The notes under the pieces: model-generated | Database searches by the model: none | What the model was told of the DNA's origin: nothing | What the model saw: the letters and a program-made list of their open reading frames with translations, nothing else | Program-made: the position numbers and the translations under genes | Assembly (NCBI GenBank): GCA_964366335.1 | Contig: CAYITQ010000042.1 | Span: forward strand, 1 to 5,672 | DNA length: 5,672 nt | Source of the DNA: JACRNA01 sp964366335 | GTDB taxonomy: Bacteria > Patescibacteriota > Microgenomatia > CAZETR01 > Amesbacteraceae | Direction: 5' to 3' | Part shown: piece by piece, positions 5,416 through 5,672 of the stretch | How positions within the stretch are numbered: position 1 is the first letter of the stretch | Layout: every line of letters begins with the position of its first letter

Positions 5416-5672
5416 ATGAAAAAGATATTAGTTGATGCTAGGTTTTGGGGAATCAAACACACGGGTATTGGCCGCTATGTCGAAAATCTGATAGACAATT
5501 TACCTGGCGAGATAGTTTTGATAGTACATCCAGATCAAAAAAACGAGCCAAAACTGCAAAAATTTACCAAATATTACGCTAAATATCATCCGTATTCATA
5601 TCAGGCACAATTTGAGATGCTGTGGTTGCTTCTCAAAATAAATCCTGATTTATTACATGTACCCCACTTTAC
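5416..5672 (+). CDS. N-terminal part of a GT4-type glycosyltransferase, 3' end outside window
   Basis: The frame is open from ATG 5416 to the window edge (85 complete codons) and starts MKKILVDARFWG, then HTGIGRYVENLIDNL and, near the edge, INPDLLHVPHF. The opening beta strand, the G-I-G-R-Y helix cap and the D-L-x-H-x-P-H strand are typical of the acceptor-side domain of GT4 enzymes, often mannosyltransferase-like, which have a Rossmann start and a donor domain that would lie beyond the window. An in-frame ATG at 5407 would add three residues (MSL); I prefer 5416 because MKKIL is the usual opening of the family. Neither start has a good Shine-Dalgarno site. The gene is transcribed away from the synthetase/radical SAM operon and resumes the glycan theme of the left part of the window. 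Donor and acceptor are not deducible. Confidence 0.8.
   Translation, partial: MKKILVDARFWGIKHTGIGRYVENLIDNLPGEIVLIVHPDQKNEPKLQKFTKYYAKYHPYSYQAQFEMLWLLLKINPDLLHVPHF

Overview
This looks like a metagenome-assembled fragment of a bacterium. The most likely source is a member of the Candidate Phyla Radiation (Patescibacteria, perhaps Microgenomates). The reasons are moderate-to-low GC, tightly packed genes with overlapping ends, a dense cluster of envelope glycosyltransferases, poor Shine-Dalgarno sites at several starts, and a scaffolding gap typical of metagenomes. UGA is used as an ordinary stop codon, which argues against the Gracilibacteria/Absconditabacteria code. The taxonomic placement is inference; no marker gene is present.

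Layout. Positions 1-2327 (+ strand) hold a run of three overlapping glycan genes. They are the C-terminal tail of a probable membrane glycosyltransferase (GT39/ArnT-like), a GT-B (GT4-type) glycosyltransferase joined to it by an ATGA overlap, and a GT-A (GT2, rhamnosyltransferase-like) enzyme that starts inside the GT4 gene. The minus strand from 5286 down to 2329 holds a two-gene operon that converges on the glycan genes with one base between the stop codons. Positions 5287-5406 are a divergent promoter region. From about 5416 (+) a second GT4-type glycosyltransferase runs off the window.

The notable element is the minus-strand pair. A run of exactly 100 Ns (3924-4023) is flanked by an identical 55-base sequence on both sides, so the gap is almost certainly false: the two contigs simply overlap. 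Removing the Ns and one repeat copy restores an open frame of 484 codons. It encodes a class II aminoacyl-tRNA-synthetase core of the AspRS/AsnRS type with no anticodon-binding OB domain, like archaeal asparagine synthetase AS-AR, fused to a C-terminal MGS-like domain of the kind that binds effectors in carbamoyl-phosphate synthase CarB. Its stop codon overlaps by 14 nt the start of a radical SAM-like gene with an unusual C-x3-C-x8-C cluster and a second, C-terminal cysteine set resembling SPASM/twitch.

How they may work together. The + strand genes probably assemble a surface polysaccharide or glycolipid. The minus-strand pair has its own promoter and is translationally coupled, so it looks like a separate two-enzyme module set into the glycan region. 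A synthetase paralog without an anticodon domain paired with a radical SAM enzyme recalls EpmA/EpmB, but the substrate here is unknown.
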